A stretch of 7,740 bases of DNA. Origin: Verrucomicrobiia bacterium (lineage in GTDB: Bacteria; Verrucomicrobiota; Verrucomicrobiia; JABWAM01). A model generated the notes under the pieces. That model was not told the origin of the DNA. It saw nothing but the letters and a program-made list of their open reading frames with translations, and made no database searches. Location of the stretch: the NCBI GenBank assembly GCA_013360985.1, contig JABWAM010000110.1, positions 1 to 7,740 on the forward strand. The letters are read 5' to 3'. Position 1 is the stretch's first letter. Every line of letters starts with the position of its first letter. Positions 6,446-7,740 of this stretch are shown in pieces. The translations under genes and the position numbers were made by a program.

Positions 6446-7441
6446 TCACGGAGCGGTCGGGACGATGCCGCGGATCCGTCGGAGGTATTGACCTTTTTCG
6501 AGGGGATCATACTTCGAGCCTCCGGAGAGGTAGAGATCGGTTCCGCGGAAAGCCATCGCGCCCGCGCGATCCACCTTCCCGAGCACGTCCACCGAGCCGT
6601 CGCGGGGATCGATGCGCACCAGCGCGGGGTGCGCATAGGCGAGGCCCCAGCTTTTCTCGGGGTTGACGGCCTCCATCGCGCCGCCGGTGTACGTCCACAC
6701 CTTGCCGTCGGGACCGGTTTGGAAATCGAAGCCATCCATGCGGTCGAAGTTTTCGTTGGTGAGGAAACCGACGGGGAAGGGGAGTTTTTTGACGAACAAA
6801 ATTTTGCCGCTGGCGAGATCCACGGAATAGAGAACGCTCCTCTTTTCGTGAAGGGCGCCGTGGGCGGTGTCCGTGGGGTCGTAGGTCAATCCGAGCACCC
6901 GGGCGTCCGCGCCGCCCGCAATCGCTCCGGCGAAAAGCGCATCCGCCACCGGTTCGATTTCGCGCGCAATTTTGCCTTCCGCGAGGTCGAACACGAACAA
7001 CTTGCCCGCCTTGGCCATCGGCTTGTTCAAGACCGCGTCGCGCACCGGCCGCGTCGAAATCACGAGGGTTCGGCCGCGGTCGGCGGTTGTGAGAAAACAG
7101 ATCTGTTGATTGCTGAACGGTTCGGAGATGCCGCCGGCCTGTTGGGTCTTCGGATCGTACCACCCCAGGCCGCCGCCCTCGCCGTTGCGGTACCATCGGC
7201 CGCCGAAGTACACCTTCCCGTCGGCGCCAAGGGCCGCCGCCCACATCTTGTGCGCGCCGGACCCGGCGTGCGACAGGTATGCCACCCGTCGCGGATTGCT
7301 CGCGGGCTGATCCTCCGGAAGAGGTTTCAACCAGGGTTTCTCCGCGACGAATGCGGTCCACGGCCGGCTCGGATCGTACGCGTAGAGCGCCGCGGAAGGA
7401 TACCCGCTCAGGTAAACCTTTCCGCCGGCGACGATCTCAGG
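6446..7441 (-). CDS. Beta-propeller-like protein of unknown function, N-terminus missing
   Basis: About 330 recognisable residues remain. They carry repeated strand motifs of a propeller: GGKVYLSGYPSAALYAYD, DGKVYFGGRWYRNG, GGLGWYDPKTQ, AGKLFVFDLAEGKI, SVLYSVDLASGKILFV, DGKVWTYTGGAM, ALVRIDPRDGSVDVLG and GTDLYLSGGSKYD. These resemble PQQ/YncE/SMP-30-like blades. No catalytic site is recognisable, so its role (for example carbohydrate or extracellular ligand binding) is open. The C-terminus is complete, ending in a TGA at 6446-6448. The frame stays open to an ATG at 7594, but the 50 or so residues beyond about 7441 are antisense to a clear sigma factor and do not resemble a propeller. The true N-terminus, possibly with a signal peptide and further blades, is missing. 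It is therefore either a gene broken by rearrangement or an assembly artefact. Confidence 0.8.
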   Translation of the reverse strand, partial: PEIVAGGKVYLSGYPSAALYAYDPSRPWTAFVAEKPWLKPLPEDQPASNPRRVAYLSHAGSGAHKMWAAALGADGKVYFGGRWYRNGEGGGLGWYDPKTQQAGGISEPFSNQQICFLTTADRGRTLVISTRPVRDAVLNKPMAKAGKLFVFDLAEGKIAREIEPVADALFAGAIAGGADARVLGLTYDPTDTAHGALHEKRSVLYSVDLASGKILFVKKLPFPVGFLTNENFDRMDGFDFQTGPDGKVWTYTGGAMEAVNPEKSWGLAYAHPALVRIDPRDGSVDVLGKVDRAGAMAFRGTDLYLSGGSKYDPLEKGQYLRRIRGIVPTAP

Positions 7442-7740
7442 CGGTTTCTCTCGCGGCGGATCGCCTGCCCGCACACGGTATCCGATCTGATGCAGGAAGC
7501 CTTTCTCAAACTGATGGGGAGGCAACCGGCCGCGGAGATCAGGGACCCGCGCGGGTACCTGTTTCGTATTGCCTCCAACCTGGCCATCAACCATGGAACC
7601 AGACGGCGCGATCTCGATGCCCTCTCCTCCGAGCCGGACTCCGGGCCGGCCGCCGACCGATCGCTCCGCGATGACCGGACGCCGGAGCGGGTGGTGGCCG
7701 GCGCCGACCGGCTGCGCCGGGTGATGGAGGCGATCGAATC
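7430..7740 (+). CDS. ECF RNA polymerase sigma factor (FecI-like), N-terminus missing and cut by the window end
   Basis: The frame reads DDLRRFLSRRIACPHTVSD from 7430. DLMQEAFLKLM (7484-7516) is sigma region 2.2, which contacts core polymerase. RGYLFRIASNLAINH and a following basic TRRRD (7550-7612) are regions 2.3-2.4 for -10 recognition. A linker rich in D, S and P follows. TPERVVAGADRLRRVMEAIE begins region 4 at the window end. FecI-type factors usually sit beside a FecR anti-sigma and a TonB receptor, which would lie beyond 7740 if present. Upstream of about 7430 the frame contains no ATG, GTG or TTG for at least 35 codons and is antisense to the propeller, so the first 10-20 residues and any promoter are missing. 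Alanine is mostly GCC here (10 of 12 codons counted). Confidence 0.85.

Noticed and set aside
6228..6449. Minus-strand frame of 73 codons in the intergenic region
   Set aside because: It is proline- and arginine-rich, overlaps repeat copies and has no motif; it looks like translated repeat DNA.
5134..6666. Open frame of 510 codons on the plus strand
   Set aside because: It runs antisense through the AraC-family gene, across the repeats and into the propeller gene. Its product is arginine- and glycine-rich with no motifs.
7442..7594. N-terminal 50 residues of the open frame that continues the propeller protein up to ATG 7594
   Set aside because: This part is antisense to sigma factor regions 2.1-2.4 and lacks propeller repeats or a signal peptide, so it is not the real N-terminus.

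Overview
The window is GC-rich and densely coded, with no tRNA, rRNA, CRISPR array or recognisable transposase. Heptosyltransferase-type and WaaE-like glycosyltransferases point to a Gram-negative bacterium with a lipopolysaccharide-like surface glycan. From memory only, the purine-rich intergenic repeats and the gene mix recall Verrucomicrobiota. That is a hunch and would need a database comparison.

Bases 1-4965 hold a small surface-glycan block in two convergent pairs. On the plus strand a family 2 glycosyltransferase is followed by a SAM-dependent methyltransferase. On the minus strand an asparagine synthase-type amidotransferase overlaps by four bases with a family 9 (heptosyltransferase-like) glycosyltransferase. 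The two pairs meet tail to tail across 45 bases at 1868-1912. Together they suggest assembly of a glycan that is glycosylated, methylated and perhaps amidated. The substrates cannot be read from the sequence.

Bases 5110-6027 encode an AraC-family regulator on the minus strand. Upstream of it lies a 418-base gene-free stretch (6028-6445) with hairpins and copies of a repeat that also occurs at 1-88. A 28-base unit at 61-88 recurs exactly, inverted, at 6131-6158, so the glycan block and the regulator lie between inverted copies.

Bases 6446 to about 7440 encode a beta-propeller-like protein on the minus strand that lacks its N-terminus. From about 7430 to the window end the plus strand encodes an ECF (FecI-like) sigma factor that also lacks its N-terminus. 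The two coding regions abut head to head with no room for start codons, promoters or ribosome binding sites, and their alanine codon use differs. This is the most notable point in the window: either a recent recombination breakpoint or a chimeric assembly join. I see no convincing new defence or mobile system.
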